NCBI RefSeq assembly: GCF_042643485.1
Contig: NZ_JBHRSJ010000001.1
Coordinates: forward strand, 62,001 to 126,000
From: Azotobacter bryophylli
GTDB taxonomy: Bacteria; Pseudomonadota; Gammaproteobacteria; Pseudomonadales; Pseudomonadaceae
Length of the DNA stretch: 64,000 nucleotides
Reading direction: 5' to 3'
Shown here one piece after another: positions 16,556 through 25,830 of this stretch. The notes beneath the pieces were generated by a model. That model made no database searches and was not told where the DNA came from. It saw only the letters and a program-made list of their open reading frames with translations. The position numbers and the translations under genes are program-made. Numbering within the stretch: the first letter of the stretch is position 1; each line of letters starts with the position of its first letter.

Positions 16556-17419
16556 ATGACCCTGCACTGCGAAGAAGTTCGTCTCAACCTGCCGCACATC
16601 GAACTCGCCGCCCATCTCTACGGGCCGCCGGACGGCCGGCCGGTGCTGGCCCTGCACGGCTGGCTGGACAACGCCATGAGCTTCGCCCGCCTGGCGCCGC
16701 GCCTGTCGGGGCTGCGCATCGTCGCGCTGGATTTCGCCGGCCACGGCTATTCCGGGCATCGTCCGGCCGGCGCCGGCTACCAGTTGTGGGACAACGCCTT
16801 CGATGTGCTGCAGGTCGCCGAGCAGCTCGGCTGGCAGCGGTTTTCCCTGATCGGCCACTCCCTGGGCGCCATCGTCGCGGTGATGCTGGCCGGCGCCGTG
16901 CCGGAGCGGATCGAGCGGCTGGCGCTGATCGACGGCCTGCTGCCGCTCACCCGCGCCGCGGAAGAGGCCCCGGCCCAGCTGGGCTCGGCGCTGCGCGAGC
17001 AGCTGAAACTGCCGAACAAGCGCAAGCCGGTCTACGAGGACATCGAGCGCGCCGTGCAGGCACGCATGCAGGGCGCGACCAAGGTGAGCCGCGAGTCCGC
17101 CGAACTGCTCGCCGAGCGCGGGCTGATGCCGGTTCCCGGCGGTTACACTTGGCGCGCCGACAGCCGCCTGCGGCTGCCCTCGGCGTTGCGCCTTGACCAG
17201 GCCCAGGCCGAGTCCTTCGCCCGGGCGGTGGGTTGTCCGACCTGCCTGGTGCTGGCCCGCGAGGGGCTGCTGAGCGGCCGGCCCGGGGTGGAAGCGCTGC
17301 TCCGGGAGCTGCCCTGGAGTTGCCACGAGCTGCCCGGCGGGCACCACCTGCATCTGGACGACGAAGCCGGCGCTCGGGCGGTCGCCGACCGTTTCGCTCC
17401 GTTCTTCCGCGTGCCTTGA
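16556..17419 (+). CDS. Alpha/beta-fold hydrolase
   Basis: A 287-residue alpha/beta hydrolase. The oxyanion region LALHGWLDNAMSF, the nucleophile elbow GHSLG with the catalytic Ser, and the C-terminal GGHHLHLD with the catalytic His are visible; an acid residue probably lies before it. It resembles Pseudomonas esterases of the haloalkane dehalogenase/epoxide hydrolase-like group; the substrate is unknown. The ATG at 16556 (MTLHCEEVRLNL) gives the natural start; longer frames read through the previous gene. It belongs to a same-strand run with the VOC and glutathione transferase genes. Confidence 0.85.
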   Translation: MTLHCEEVRLNLPHIELAAHLYGPPDGRPVLALHGWLDNAMSFARLAPRLSGLRIVALDFAGHGYSGHRPAGAGYQLWDNAFDVLQVAEQLGWQRFSLIGHSLGAIVAVMLAGAVPERIERLALIDGLLPLTRAAEEAPAQLGSALREQLKLPNKRKPVYEDIERAVQARMQGATKVSRESAELLAERGLMPVPGGYTWRADSRLRLPSALRLDQAQAESFARAVGCPTCLVLAREGLLSGRPGVEALLRELPWSCHELPGGHHLHLDDEAGARAVADRFAPFFRVP

Positions 17420-17472
17420 CTTGCCCGGGCCGAGTGCCGATGGTTGAGCGACACGAGCCGAGGAGAACCACG

Positions 17473-18132
17473 ATGATCGACCTGTACACCGCCGCCACGC
17501 CCAACGGGCACAAGATCTCCATCGCCCTGGAGGAACTCGCGCTGCCCTACGAGGTGCACGCGCTGTCCTTCGAGAAGAAGGAGCAGAAGTCGCCGGAGTT
17601 CCTCAGGATCAACCCCAACGGGCGGATTCCGGCCATCGTCGATCGCGACAACGGCGATTTCGCCGTGTTCGAGTCCGGCGCCATCCTCATCTATCTGGCG
17701 GAGAAGACCGGCCGGCTGATGCCCGCGGACGCCAAGGGCCGTTCGCTGGCGATCCAGTGGCTGATGTTCCAGATGGGCGGCGTCGGCCCGATGCAGGGGC
17801 AGGCCAACGTGTTCTTCCGCTATTTCCCGGAGAGGCTGCCGAGCGTCATCGACCGCTACCAGCACGAGACCCGCCGCCTGTACGAGGTGCTGGACGGCCG
17901 TCTGGGCGAGGCCGAGTACCTGGCCGGGGACTACGGCATCGCCGACATCGCCGCCTACCCCTGGGTGTCCCGCCACGACTGGTCGGGGGTTTCCGTGGAC
18001 GGGCTGGAGAATCTGCAGCGCTGGCTGAAGGCCGTCGGCGAGCGGCCGGCGGTGCAGCGCGGGCTGCAGATTCCGCCGCGCGAGGAGAGCGCCCGTCAGC
18101 TCTCCGCCGCGCAGTCCATGCTGATTCGCTGA
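17473..18132 (+). CDS. Glutathione S-transferase, nu-class/YfcG-like
   Basis: A 219-residue GST. The N-terminal thioredoxin-like domain opens MIDLYTAATPNGHKISIALEEL, with the Thr/Asn active-site pair of nu-class (YfcG/YghU) enzymes in place of the catalytic Tyr or Ser, then the glutathione-contacting NGRIPAI and FESGAILIYLAEKTG. The helical C-terminal domain includes the N-capping-box GIADIAAYPW. Nu-class enzymes have disulfide reductase activity toward small thiol compounds. An AGGAG Shine-Dalgarno precedes the ATG. Seven bases separate it from the downstream DUF4892 gene. Confidence 0.9.
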   Translation: MIDLYTAATPNGHKISIALEELALPYEVHALSFEKKEQKSPEFLRINPNGRIPAIVDRDNGDFAVFESGAILIYLAEKTGRLMPADAKGRSLAIQWLMFQMGGVGPMQGQANVFFRYFPERLPSVIDRYQHETRRLYEVLDGRLGEAEYLAGDYGIADIAAYPWVSRHDWSGVSVDGLENLQRWLKAVGERPAVQRGLQIPPREESARQLSAAQSMLIR

Positions 18133-18139
18133 GCGCGGG

Positions 18140-18943
18140 ATGCGCCTCCCGGTCCTCCTCGGCCTTCTTCTCTGCAGTGCCGCCCTCCCGGCCGCCGAGC
18201 CGCCGGGCAGCCACGACCTCGAGGGGCTGCCGCGCTTTCCCCGCGCCGAGATCGTCGAGTTCCGCCAGGCCAGCCAGGAGCGGGTCTATCCCCTCGGGTC
18301 GCTTCTGGAGATCGGCGGCCGCCTGCGCTACGAGGGCGAGGTGGCCGCCGAGGGCGCCCTGACGGCGTTGACCTACCGCCTGCCCGAAGAGCACGGCTCG
18401 ACCGAGGCCTTCGAGCTGGCCCGCGCATCCCTGCTGGAGCAGGGCGCCGAGCTGCTGTTCTGGTGCCGGGGGCGCGATTGCGGATCGAGCAGCCTGTGGG
18501 CCAACGCGGTGTTCGGCGATGCCGGTCTGTACGGCCCGGACAGCCAGCAGGACTACGCCCTGCTGCGCCTGCCGGCGCCGCGCCGGGACAGCCTGCTGGC
18601 GCTGTACGGCATCACCCGCGGCAACCGCCGGGCCTACCTGCACGTGGAGCAGCTCGACGCCGGCGCTCCGCTCGGCGAGCTGCTGCCCACGCCGGGCACC
18701 CTGCTGGCCCAGCTGCGCGGCAGCGGCCGCCTGCTGCTGCCGGAGCTGGACGGCGAGCCGGACCCGACCTGGGCAGGCCTGTTGGCGCGCAGCCTCAAGC
18801 TGGACAGCACCCTGCGCGTCAGCCTGGCCGGGGCGCACGCCGAGGCCTGGCGCGCGGCCCTGGTGGCCGAGGGCGTGCGCGCCGCCCGGCTGGAGCTGGA
18901 CGGGGACGAGATCGCCGGCCTGCGCCTGACCCTGCTGCGCTGA
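18140..18943 (+). CDS. Secreted DUF4892-family protein
   Basis: A 267-residue protein with a signal peptide (MRLPVLLGLLLCSAALPAAE). The mature part contains FPRAEIVEFRQASQERVYPLG, and then a domain including LFWCRGRDCGSSSLWAN with a Cys pair that probably forms a disulfide, matching the DUF4892 family found in Pseudomonas. No function is known for the family. It starts 7 bases after the glutathione transferase stop codon, so the two are likely co-transcribed. Confidence 0.72.
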   Translation: MRLPVLLGLLLCSAALPAAEPPGSHDLEGLPRFPRAEIVEFRQASQERVYPLGSLLEIGGRLRYEGEVAAEGALTALTYRLPEEHGSTEAFELARASLLEQGAELLFWCRGRDCGSSSLWANAVFGDAGLYGPDSQQDYALLRLPAPRRDSLLALYGITRGNRRAYLHVEQLDAGAPLGELLPTPGTLLAQLRGSGRLLLPELDGEPDPTWAGLLARSLKLDSTLRVSLAGAHAEAWRAALVAEGVRAARLELDGDEIAGLRLTLLR

Positions 18944-19065
18944 GCGTCACGCTTTCGCGAGCCGCACGATCGGGCGGCGGGAAGCGCTCAATTTTCGGCA
19001 GCTTGTGCGATGCGCTTGGCTCATACTGCGCAGATCAGCGGCTTGCAGTCTTTTGCCGGAGAAAC

Positions 19066-20145
19066 ATGGGATTCCAAATGCTCAACGATCGCCTGATGGT
19101 GCTGCTTCTCCTGCTGGCCCTGCTGGGGGCCAGCCTGTGGGTTCTGCTGCCGTTCGCCTCGGCGCTGTTCTGGGCGGCCGTGCTGGCCTTCGCCAGCTGG
19201 CCGCTGATGCGCATCCTGACCAACTGGCTGAACGGGCGGGAGTCGGTGGCGGCGGCGATTCTCACCGGCGGCTGGGTGCTGCTGGTCGCCGTGCCGCTGC
19301 TGCTGCTCGGCCTCAACATGGCCGATCACATCCGCGGCGCCACGGAGCTGATTAACACCATGCGCGTCGAGGGGCTGCCGCCGGCGCCCGGCTGGCTGGC
19401 CGGCGTGCCGCTGGTCGGCGAGAGCCTGGTGCGCCTGTGGAACAACCTGGACCAGCAGGGCAGCGCGCTCTTCACCACCATCCGTCCCTACCTGGGCGAG
19501 GTCGGCAACTGGCTGCTGGGACGCAGCGCCAAGATCGCCGGCGGTATCCTGGAGCTGGCCCTGAGCTTGGTGCTGGTGTTCTTCTTCTACCGCGACGGGC
19601 CGCGCCTGGCCGATTTCGTCGAGGGGCTGCTCGAGCGGCTGATCGGCGATCGCGCCCAGCACTATCTGGATTTGGTCGCCGCCACCGTCCAGCGCGTGGT
19701 CAACGGCGTGATCGGCACCGCGGTGGCCCAGGGCGCGCTGGCGCTGATCGGCTTCTGGATCGCCGGGGTGCCGGGGGCGCTGCCGCTCGGCCTGCTCACC
19801 GTGGTGTTCAGTCTGATCCCCATGGGGCCGCCGTTCGTCTGGATTCCCGCCACCGCCTGGCTGGTCTGGCAGGGCGAGTACGGTTATGCGGTGTTCCTCG
19901 GCATCTGGGGCACGTTCGGCATCAGCGGTGTGGACAACGTGCTCAAGCCCTACCTGATCAGCCGGGGCGGCAACCTGCCGCTGGTGGTCGTCCTGCTCGG
20001 GGTGTTCGGCGGGCTCTACGCCTTCGGCTTCATGGGCCTGTTCCTCGGCCCGACCCTGCTGGCGGTGGCCTACAGCCTGCTCAGCGGCTGGGTGAGCGAG
20101 GCGCGGACGTCGCGCAAGGCGAAGGAGCCGCACGGGGCCGAATAA
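19066..20145 (+). CDS. AI-2E-family transporter (PerM/YdiK-like permease)
   Basis: A 359-residue membrane protein with about seven or eight helices. The N-terminal LPFASALFWAAVLAFASWPL segment, the FFFYRDG motif near residue 176, and the C-terminal region SGVDNVLKPYLISRG and GLFLGP are signatures of the AI-2E exporter family (UPF0118). Members are proposed to export autoinducer-2 or act as Na+/H+ antiporters; most are uncharacterised. A CCGGAG Shine-Dalgarno precedes the ATG at 19066. It converges with the patatin gene, leaving only 4 bases between stop codons. Confidence 0.85.
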   Translation: MGFQMLNDRLMVLLLLLALLGASLWVLLPFASALFWAAVLAFASWPLMRILTNWLNGRESVAAAILTGGWVLLVAVPLLLLGLNMADHIRGATELINTMRVEGLPPAPGWLAGVPLVGESLVRLWNNLDQQGSALFTTIRPYLGEVGNWLLGRSAKIAGGILELALSLVLVFFFYRDGPRLADFVEGLLERLIGDRAQHYLDLVAATVQRVVNGVIGTAVAQGALALIGFWIAGVPGALPLGLLTVVFSLIPMGPPFVWIPATAWLVWQGEYGYAVFLGIWGTFGISGVDNVLKPYLISRGGNLPLVVVLLGVFGGLYAFGFMGLFLGPTLLAVAYSLLSGWVSEARTSRKAKEPHGAE

Positions 20146-20149
20146 GGGC

Positions 20150-21154
20150 TCAGTGCGCGCGCTCGTAGGCGTCCAGGGTGTCGCTGGCGATCTGCCGGCC
20201 GAGGCGGATCAGCGCCGGCGCCTTGTGGAACTCGAAGAAGCGGCAGGCCTGCTTGGGCACGTTGATCAGGATGTCCGGCGGGTAGCCGGCGATCTTGTAC
20301 TGGGTCAGCGCGGTCTGCATCACCTCGAAGCTCTGGTTGACCAGATCGAGCAGGGTCGCCGGGCCCAGCAGGTCGACCACGGTCGAGCCGCTGGCCGAGG
20401 TCGGCGGGCTGTCCAGCTCGGCGGCCAGCGGCTCGTCCGCCAACGTGTCGAGCTGGCGTAGCGGCAGCGGTGCGCCTTCCTGCACCTCGGCCAGTTCCTC
20501 GACGCGGCGGCGGAAGGGCAGGCGCGAGCCGAGCGAGCCGAGCACCGCGTCGACCCGTCCCCTGAGCATCGGCGAGCGCTCCTGCGGCGGCAGGCGGTAG
20601 TGCTTGGGGTTGCTGGCGCCCAGATCGACCGCGACGATCAGGTCGCAGTGGCTGGAGACCACCGGCACGATCGGCAACGGGTTGAGCAGGCCGCCGTCGA
20701 CCAGCATGTGCTGGCCCTTGGCGACTGGGGTGAACAGGCTGGGAATCGCCGCCGAGGCGCGCATCGCCTGGTGCAGGCAGCCTTCCTGGAACCAGATCTC
20801 CTGGTGGGTGGTCAGGTCGGTGGCCACCGCGGTGTAGGGGATCGGCAGATCCTCGATGTTCAGCTCGCCGACGATCTCGCGGATGCGGGCGAAGACCTTG
20901 TCGCCGCGGATGACGCCCATGCTGAAGCTGACGTCCATCAGGCGCAGCAGGCCCAAGTAGTCGAGCCCTTCGATCCACTGGCGGTATTCGTCGAGCTTGC
21001 CGGCGGCGTGGATGCCGCCGATCACCGCGCCCATCGAGCAGCCGGCGATGCAGCCGATCCGGTAGCCGCGGGCTTCCAGTTCCTCGATCACGCCGATGTG
21101 GGCGTAACCCCGGGCGCCCCCGGCGCCCAGTACCAATGCCACGCGCTTGCCCAT
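20150..21154 (-). CDS. Patatin-like phospholipase (RssA-like)
   Basis: A 334-residue cytosolic patatin. The oxyanion loop GAGGARGYAHIGV, the nucleophile motif GCSMG with the catalytic Ser, and the dyad Asp in DGGLLNPLPI are all visible. It is similar to the RssA/YchK branch, which may hydrolyse membrane lipids or act in regulation. The ATG at 21154 is chosen because a GGAGGG lies just upstream; the 17-residue extension to 21205 has none. Near the C-terminus PDILINVPKQACRFFEFHKA is conserved in Pseudomonas homologues as far as I recall. Confidence 0.86.
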   Translation of the reverse strand: MGKRVALVLGAGGARGYAHIGVIEELEARGYRIGCIAGCSMGAVIGGIHAAGKLDEYRQWIEGLDYLGLLRLMDVSFSMGVIRGDKVFARIREIVGELNIEDLPIPYTAVATDLTTHQEIWFQEGCLHQAMRASAAIPSLFTPVAKGQHMLVDGGLLNPLPIVPVVSSHCDLIVAVDLGASNPKHYRLPPQERSPMLRGRVDAVLGSLGSRLPFRRRVEELAEVQEGAPLPLRQLDTLADEPLAAELDSPPTSASGSTVVDLLGPATLLDLVNQSFEVMQTALTQYKIAGYPPDILINVPKQACRFFEFHKAPALIRLGRQIASDTLDAYERAH

Positions 21155-21267
21155 GGCGTCCCTCCCCCTGCAAGTATCCCTCGATCCACCCGCGCCGCCG
21201 GCCACGGCGCGGGATGCGGCTTTGCTACAATCGCCGCCTGTTTTTCAGTCGCTCCCCGAGGATGACC

Positions 21268-22302
21268 ATGAACGAGCCGATCCGCTTGACCCAGTACAGC
21301 CATGGCGCCGGCTGTGGCTGCAAGATTTCTCCCAAGGTGCTGGAGGTCATTCTAGCCGGCAGCGGCGCGCAGAACCTCGATCCCCGACTGTGGGTCGGCA
21401 ACGCCTCGCGCGACGACGCCGCGGTCTACGCCATCGACGAGGAGCGCGGGGTGGTTTCCACCACCGATTTCTTCATGCCGATCGTCGACGATCCCTACGA
21501 CTTCGGCCGCATCGCCGCCACCAACGCCATCAGCGACATCTACGCCATGGGCGGCGATCCGCTGATGGCCATCGCCATCTTAGGCTGGCCGATCAACGTG
21601 CTGCGGCCCGAGGTGGCCCGCGAGGTGGTGCGCGGCGGCCGCTCGGTGTGCGACGAGGCCGGCATTCCCCTGGCCGGCGGCCATTCCATCGATGCGCCGG
21701 AGCCGATCTTCGGCCTGGCCGTGACCGGCCTGGTGGACAAGCGCCATCTCAAGCGCAACGACACCGCCACCCTCGGCTGCCGGCTGTACCTGACCAAGCC
21801 GCTGGGCATCGGCATCCTCACCACGGCGGAGAAGAAGTCCAAACTGCGCGCCGAGGACGTAGGCCTGGCGCGCGACTGGATGTGCAAGCTGAACAAGCCG
21901 GGCAGCCGCTTCGGCAAGCTCGCCGGGGTCAAGGCGATGACCGACGTCACCGGCTTCGGCCTGCTCGGCCACCTGGTCGAGATGGCCGACGGCAGCGGGC
22001 TCAGCGCCGAGATCGACTTCTCCGCGGTGCCGCGCCTGCCCGGCGTCGAGCACTACCTGGAGCAGGGCTGCGTCCCTGGCGGCACCCTGCGCAACTTCGA
22101 CAGCTACGGCGAGCGCATCGCGCCGCTGCCGGAGCTGTGCAAGCTGCTGCTCTGCGATCCGCAGACCAGCGGCGGGCTGCTGGTCGCGGTCAGCCCGGAA
22201 GGCGAGGGCGAGTTCCTCGCCGTGGCCGCCGAGCTGGGCCTGGATCTCGCGCCGATCGGCCGTCTGGTCGAGCGACAGAACTACGCGGTAGAGGTGCTCT
22301 GA
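21268..22302 (+). CDS. selD: Selenide, water dikinase (selenophosphate synthetase)
   Basis: A 344-residue enzyme making selenophosphate from selenide and ATP for tRNA selenation and selenocysteine synthesis. The active-site loop HGAGCGCKI holds Cys16 (not Sec) and Lys19; the ATP-binding GNASRDDAAVY and MTDVTGFGLLGHLVE motifs follow, ending with DPQTSGGLL. The ATG at 21268 has a GAGG six bases upstream; the ATG two codons earlier is too close to it. Its TGA overlaps the ATG of mnmH (ATGA-type overlap), so the genes are translationally coupled. Confidence 0.96.
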   Translation: MNEPIRLTQYSHGAGCGCKISPKVLEVILAGSGAQNLDPRLWVGNASRDDAAVYAIDEERGVVSTTDFFMPIVDDPYDFGRIAATNAISDIYAMGGDPLMAIAILGWPINVLRPEVAREVVRGGRSVCDEAGIPLAGGHSIDAPEPIFGLAVTGLVDKRHLKRNDTATLGCRLYLTKPLGIGILTTAEKKSKLRAEDVGLARDWMCKLNKPGSRFGKLAGVKAMTDVTGFGLLGHLVEMADGSGLSAEIDFSAVPRLPGVEHYLEQGCVPGGTLRNFDSYGERIAPLPELCKLLLCDPQTSGGLLVAVSPEGEGEFLAVAAELGLDLAPIGRLVERQNYAVEVL

Positions 22303-23414
22303 TGCGTGCCGATACCGCCGACTACCGTCAACTCTTCCTCGACGACGTCCCGATGATGGATACCCGCGCCCCGGTGGAATTCACCAAGGGCGCCTTCCCC
22401 GGTGTGATCAACCTGCCGCTGATGAACGACAACGAGCGGCAGAAGGTCGGCACCTGCTACAAGCAGCATGGCCAGCAGGCGGCCATCGAGCTCGGCCACA
22501 AGCTGGTATCCGGCCGGATCAAGGCCGAGCGCATCCAGGCCTGGGCCGACTTCGCCCGCGCCCATCCCGACGGCTATCTGTACTGTTTCCGCGGCGGCCT
22601 GCGTTCGCAGATCGTCCAGCGCTGGTTGAAGGACGAGGCCGGCATTGACTACCCGCGGGTGGTGGGCGGCTACAAGGCGATGCGCACCTTCCTGCTGGAA
22701 AACCAGCAGCAGGCGGTGGAGCAGTGCGATTTCGTCCTGGTCGGCGGCCTGACCGGCACCGGCAAGACCGAGGTGATCGCCGCTCTGGGCAACAGCCTCG
22801 ACCTGGAAGGCCTCGCCAACCACCGCGGCTCCAGCTTCGGCAAGCGCGCCACGCCGCAGCCGGCGCAGATCGACTTCGAGAACCGGCTGTCCATCGAGCT
22901 CCTGAAGAAGCGTGCGGCCGGCATCGAGCAGTTCGTCCTGGAGGACGAGAGCCGCCTGATCGGCAGCTGCTCGCTGCCGCTGGAGCTGCACCAGGGCATG
23001 CAACAGTTCCCGCTGGTCTGGCTGGAAGACAGCTTCGAGGGCCGGGTCGAGCGCATCCTGCGCGACTACGTGATCGACCTCAGCGCCGAGTTCGTCGCCG
23101 CCCACGGCCAGGAGGCCGGTTTCCCGGCCTTCACCGCCCGCCTCCAGCAGAGCCTGGCGAACATCGTCAAACGCCTGGGGGGAGAGCGCTATCAGCGCCT
23201 GGCGGCGATCATGGACGCGGCGCTGGCCGAGCAGGAGGCCAGTGGCCGAGTCGACCTGCACCGCGGCTGGATCGAGGGGCTGCTGCGCGAATACTACGAC
23301 CCCATGTACGCCTACCAGCGCGAGAGCAAGGCCGAGCGCATCGAGTTCGCCGGCGAGCAGGCGGCGGTGCTCGAGTACCTGCGCGAGCGGGCGCGGCGCG
23401 AGGTGGCGGCCTAA
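22302..23414 (+). CDS. mnmH: tRNA 2-selenouridine synthase MnmH/SelU
   Basis: A 370-residue two-domain enzyme that converts 2-thiouridine (through geranylthiouridine) at the tRNA wobble position to 2-selenouridine using selenophosphate. The N-terminal rhodanese domain has the catalytic loop YCFRGGLRSQ with Cys95; the C-terminal P-loop domain has GLTGTGKTEV near residue 147. Coupled by a one-base overlap with selD, which provides the selenium donor. No selA/selB or tRNA-Sec gene is within the window. A stem-loop lies 7 bases after the stop. Confidence 0.95.
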   Translation: MRADTADYRQLFLDDVPMMDTRAPVEFTKGAFPGVINLPLMNDNERQKVGTCYKQHGQQAAIELGHKLVSGRIKAERIQAWADFARAHPDGYLYCFRGGLRSQIVQRWLKDEAGIDYPRVVGGYKAMRTFLLENQQQAVEQCDFVLVGGLTGTGKTEVIAALGNSLDLEGLANHRGSSFGKRATPQPAQIDFENRLSIELLKKRAAGIEQFVLEDESRLIGSCSLPLELHQGMQQFPLVWLEDSFEGRVERILRDYVIDLSAEFVAAHGQEAGFPAFTARLQQSLANIVKRLGGERYQRLAAIMDAALAEQEASGRVDLHRGWIEGLLREYYDPMYAYQRESKAERIEFAGEQAAVLEYLRERARREVAA

Positions 23415-23420
23415 CCGCCG

Positions 23421-23447
23421 GCGAGGCGGGCGTGCCGCCTGCCTCGC
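23421..23447. terminator. Hairpin between convergent mnmH and the glycosyltransferase gene
   Basis: An 11-base stem (23421-23431 with 23437-23447, one G-U pair) with a 5-base loop lies in the 38-base gap between the two stop codons. It is a plausible shared terminator structure, though it lacks a good U-tract. Confidence 0.45.
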
Positions 23448-23452
23448 TCCTC

Positions 23453-24652
23453 CTATCCTGCGATCTTGCTGCCCGGGCCGATGCCGGGGTGCCCGTCGGT
23501 CCGCTCGGGAAGGCGGCGCTGGGCGTTTCTCAGGTGTTGCTCGAACAGTTGCACGACACCGTCCCAGCCCTGATGGCTGGCGTGCTGCCGGGCATTCAGG
23601 CGGACCCGGCGCAGGTTCTCGTCCTCCTCCAGCAGCCAGATCGCCGCCTGCTGGAAGCCGTGCTCGTCGCCGGGCATGGCCAGGGCGCCGTTGTGCCCGT
23701 GGCGGATGTGCTGGGCCGCCGCCGCCTGGTCGTAGGCGACCACGCCGAGGCCGGCGGCGAGGGCTTCCAGAACCACGTTGCCGAAGGTCTCCGAGAGGCT
23801 GGGGAAGAGGAACAGGTCGCCGCAGGCGTAATGCGCGGCCAGCGCCTCGTCCCGCTGCATGCCGCAGAACAGCGCGTCCGGCCATTGCTTCTGCAGGCTG
23901 GCGCGCAGCGGGCCGTCGCCGACCAGGACCAGCTTCATCCGGCGCTGCGGATAGGCCTCCTGCAGGGCGCGGAAGGTGCTGCCGAGCAGGGCCAGGTTCT
24001 TCTCCGGAGCCAGGCGACCGACGTGCAGGACCGCGATGTCGCCTTCCTCCAGGCCCCAGGCGGCGCGCAGTTCGTCCGAGCGCCGGGACGGGCGGAACAG
24101 CTGGCTGTCGACGCCGCGGGACAGCAGCTCCAGGCGCTCGAAACCGCGACGGACCAGCTCGACCTGCTGGCCGGGGCTGGGTACCAGGGTCAGTTGGGTG
24201 TGGTTGTGGAACCAGCGCAGGTAGCGGGTCAGCATCCGGCTCAGCAGACCGAAGCCATAGTGCCGGCTGTACTGCTGGAAGTTGGTGTGGAAGCCGCTGA
24301 CCACCGGGATGCCCAGGCGCCGCGCGCAGCGCAGGGCGGAGAGGCCCAGCGGGCCTTCGGTGGCGATGTAGAGGACGTCCGGTCGGTCGTGCCGCCAGCG
24401 GCGCAGCAGTTTCTGCATGGACGACTGGCCCCATTGCAGGCCGGGGTAGCCGGGCAGCGGCCAGCCGCGGGTGAGCAGCAACTGGTCGTCCGGCTGGCTG
24501 TCCCGGTCGGCGCTCTGGCGCGGGCGGACCAGTTGCAGACGGTGGCCGCGCGCCTCCAGACCCGCGCAGAGGCGGCCCAGGGTGTTGGCGACACCGTTGA
24601 TTTCCGGGGGGAAGGTTTCGCTGATCAGCGCGATGTGCAGGGAGGTGCTCAT
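23453..24652 (-). CDS. Family 4 glycosyltransferase
   Basis: A 399-residue GT4 enzyme with GT-B fold. The N-terminal ISETFPPEINGVANTLGRL is typical of mannosyl-type transferases (PimB/MgtA-like), the nucleotide-sugar domain has HVGRLAPEKNLALL and VGDGPLRASL, and the E-x7-E motif is SETFGNVVLEAL. It may transfer a hexose to a lipid or a small glycoside; the acceptor is unknown. The frame could extend to 24856, but the added 68 residues are poorly conserved in character, so the ATG at 24652 is chosen. A 211-base gap without a gene separates it from cysZ upstream. Confidence 0.86.
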   Translation of the reverse strand: MSTSLHIALISETFPPEINGVANTLGRLCAGLEARGHRLQLVRPRQSADRDSQPDDQLLLTRGWPLPGYPGLQWGQSSMQKLLRRWRHDRPDVLYIATEGPLGLSALRCARRLGIPVVSGFHTNFQQYSRHYGFGLLSRMLTRYLRWFHNHTQLTLVPSPGQQVELVRRGFERLELLSRGVDSQLFRPSRRSDELRAAWGLEEGDIAVLHVGRLAPEKNLALLGSTFRALQEAYPQRRMKLVLVGDGPLRASLQKQWPDALFCGMQRDEALAAHYACGDLFLFPSLSETFGNVVLEALAAGLGVVAYDQAAAAQHIRHGHNGALAMPGDEHGFQQAAIWLLEEDENLRRVRLNARQHASHQGWDGVVQLFEQHLRNAQRRLPERTDGHPGIGPGSKIAG

Positions 24653-24863
24653 GGACGCAGTCTCCGTTGCGACTGTGTCAGGCCTGTGACCCCGCCATGA
24701 CCTTCCGATGAATGAGCCGCTGGCCGCGCCCGCGCGCCGACGGGTGGCAGATCGCCGATGAATCGATACATCCCTGTACCCTCCTGGTTGCCGAGTCGTC
24801 CGCCATATCCATGACTCCCCGTCCGTGGGGATGTCGGCATTCTGGGGGGCGGTCACGCCCGGT

Positions 24864-25610
24864 TCAAGCCTGTGCCTGCTGTATCCCGCCTTCGCGCACC
24901 CAGAGCAGGGTGGCGCCCGCCACCGCCGCCGGCATGATCAGCAGGTTCAGTCCGGGGATCAGCAGCGCCGCGTAGGTGATGCCGCCGAAGCTCAGGCTGT
25001 GCCAGCGTCGCCCGCGCAGCCAGGCGAGCATCTCGTCCCAGCCGACCTTGTTGTTGTCCGCCGGGTAGTCGATGTACTGCACCGCCATCATCCACACGCC
25101 GAACAGGACCCAGAGGAAGGGTGCGACCAGGTTGGGTCCCGGGATGAAGGAGAGGATCAGCAGCCCCAGGGAGCGGGGCAGGAAATAGGTCAGCTTGCGC
25201 AGTTCGCGGCCGAAGGTGCGCGGCGCCAGGGCGAACAGTTCGCCCCAGCGGAAGGGCGGGAAGTGATCCTCGCCGCGCAGTACCACCTCCACCTTCTCCG
25301 CCAGCAGACCGTTGAGCGGCGCCGCCAGGGAGGTGCCCAGCAGGGTGAAGGTGAAGAACACGATCAGCACCACCAGCGTTACGAACAGGGGCCAGAGCAG
25401 GTACTCGAGAAAGCTCAGCCAGTCCGGCAGGCTGGGCATCAGGGCGTCGACCCAGATGCCGAACTGATGCATGGCCAGAGTGACCAGGGCGACGAACAGG
25501 ACCAGGTTGACGGCCAGGGGCATGAGCACGAACCGCCGCAGACCGGGGCTGAGGACCAGCTTGAGGCCTTCACGCAGGTACTGGGGGCCGGATAGGACAG
25601 GCAGGGGCAT
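24864..25610 (-). CDS. cysZ: Sulfate transporter CysZ
   Basis: A 248-residue inner-membrane protein of the CysZ (DUF540/EI24) family, which takes up sulfate for assimilatory reduction. Visible are the N-terminal GPQYLREGLKLVLSPGLRRFVLMPL, four to six hydrophobic helices, the FIPGPNLVAPFLWVLFG segment and the QYIDYPADNN motif, all conserved in CysZ. It is a stand-alone gene; no cys biosynthetic gene is adjacent. A 220-base gap without a gene lies upstream. Confidence 0.9.
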   Translation of the reverse strand: MPLPVLSGPQYLREGLKLVLSPGLRRFVLMPLAVNLVLFVALVTLAMHQFGIWVDALMPSLPDWLSFLEYLLWPLFVTLVVLIVFFTFTLLGTSLAAPLNGLLAEKVEVVLRGEDHFPPFRWGELFALAPRTFGRELRKLTYFLPRSLGLLILSFIPGPNLVAPFLWVLFGVWMMAVQYIDYPADNNKVGWDEMLAWLRGRRWHSLSFGGITYAALLIPGLNLLIMPAAVAGATLLWVREGGIQQAQA

Positions 25611-25792
25611 GGGGTTCTCCGAAGTGAATCGGCCCCGACCTTACCGGCTTTGCCGCAGCGGAGAAAGCGCCGGGAGACCCTCCGATGGGGAGTCGGCGAG
25701 TTCGCCCAAGCGGACAACGACCGCTGCAGGGCGGCTGGGGAATTGGCCGGCGAGCACCGCCACGGTGATGCCCCTGCTCGACTGGCCTTGAC

Positions 25793-25819
25793 GGCGCCGC
25801 TCCCGCACGGGGCGGCGCC
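25793..25819. terminator. GC-rich hairpin downstream of hopJ
   Basis: The arms starting GGCGCCGC (25793-25804) and ending GCGGCGCC (25809-25819) form a stem of at least 8 base pairs with a 4-base loop, 12 bases after the hopJ stop on the minus strand. No U-tract follows, so it is a weak terminator call. Confidence 0.35.
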
Positions 25820-25830
25820 GGCCGGTGGCG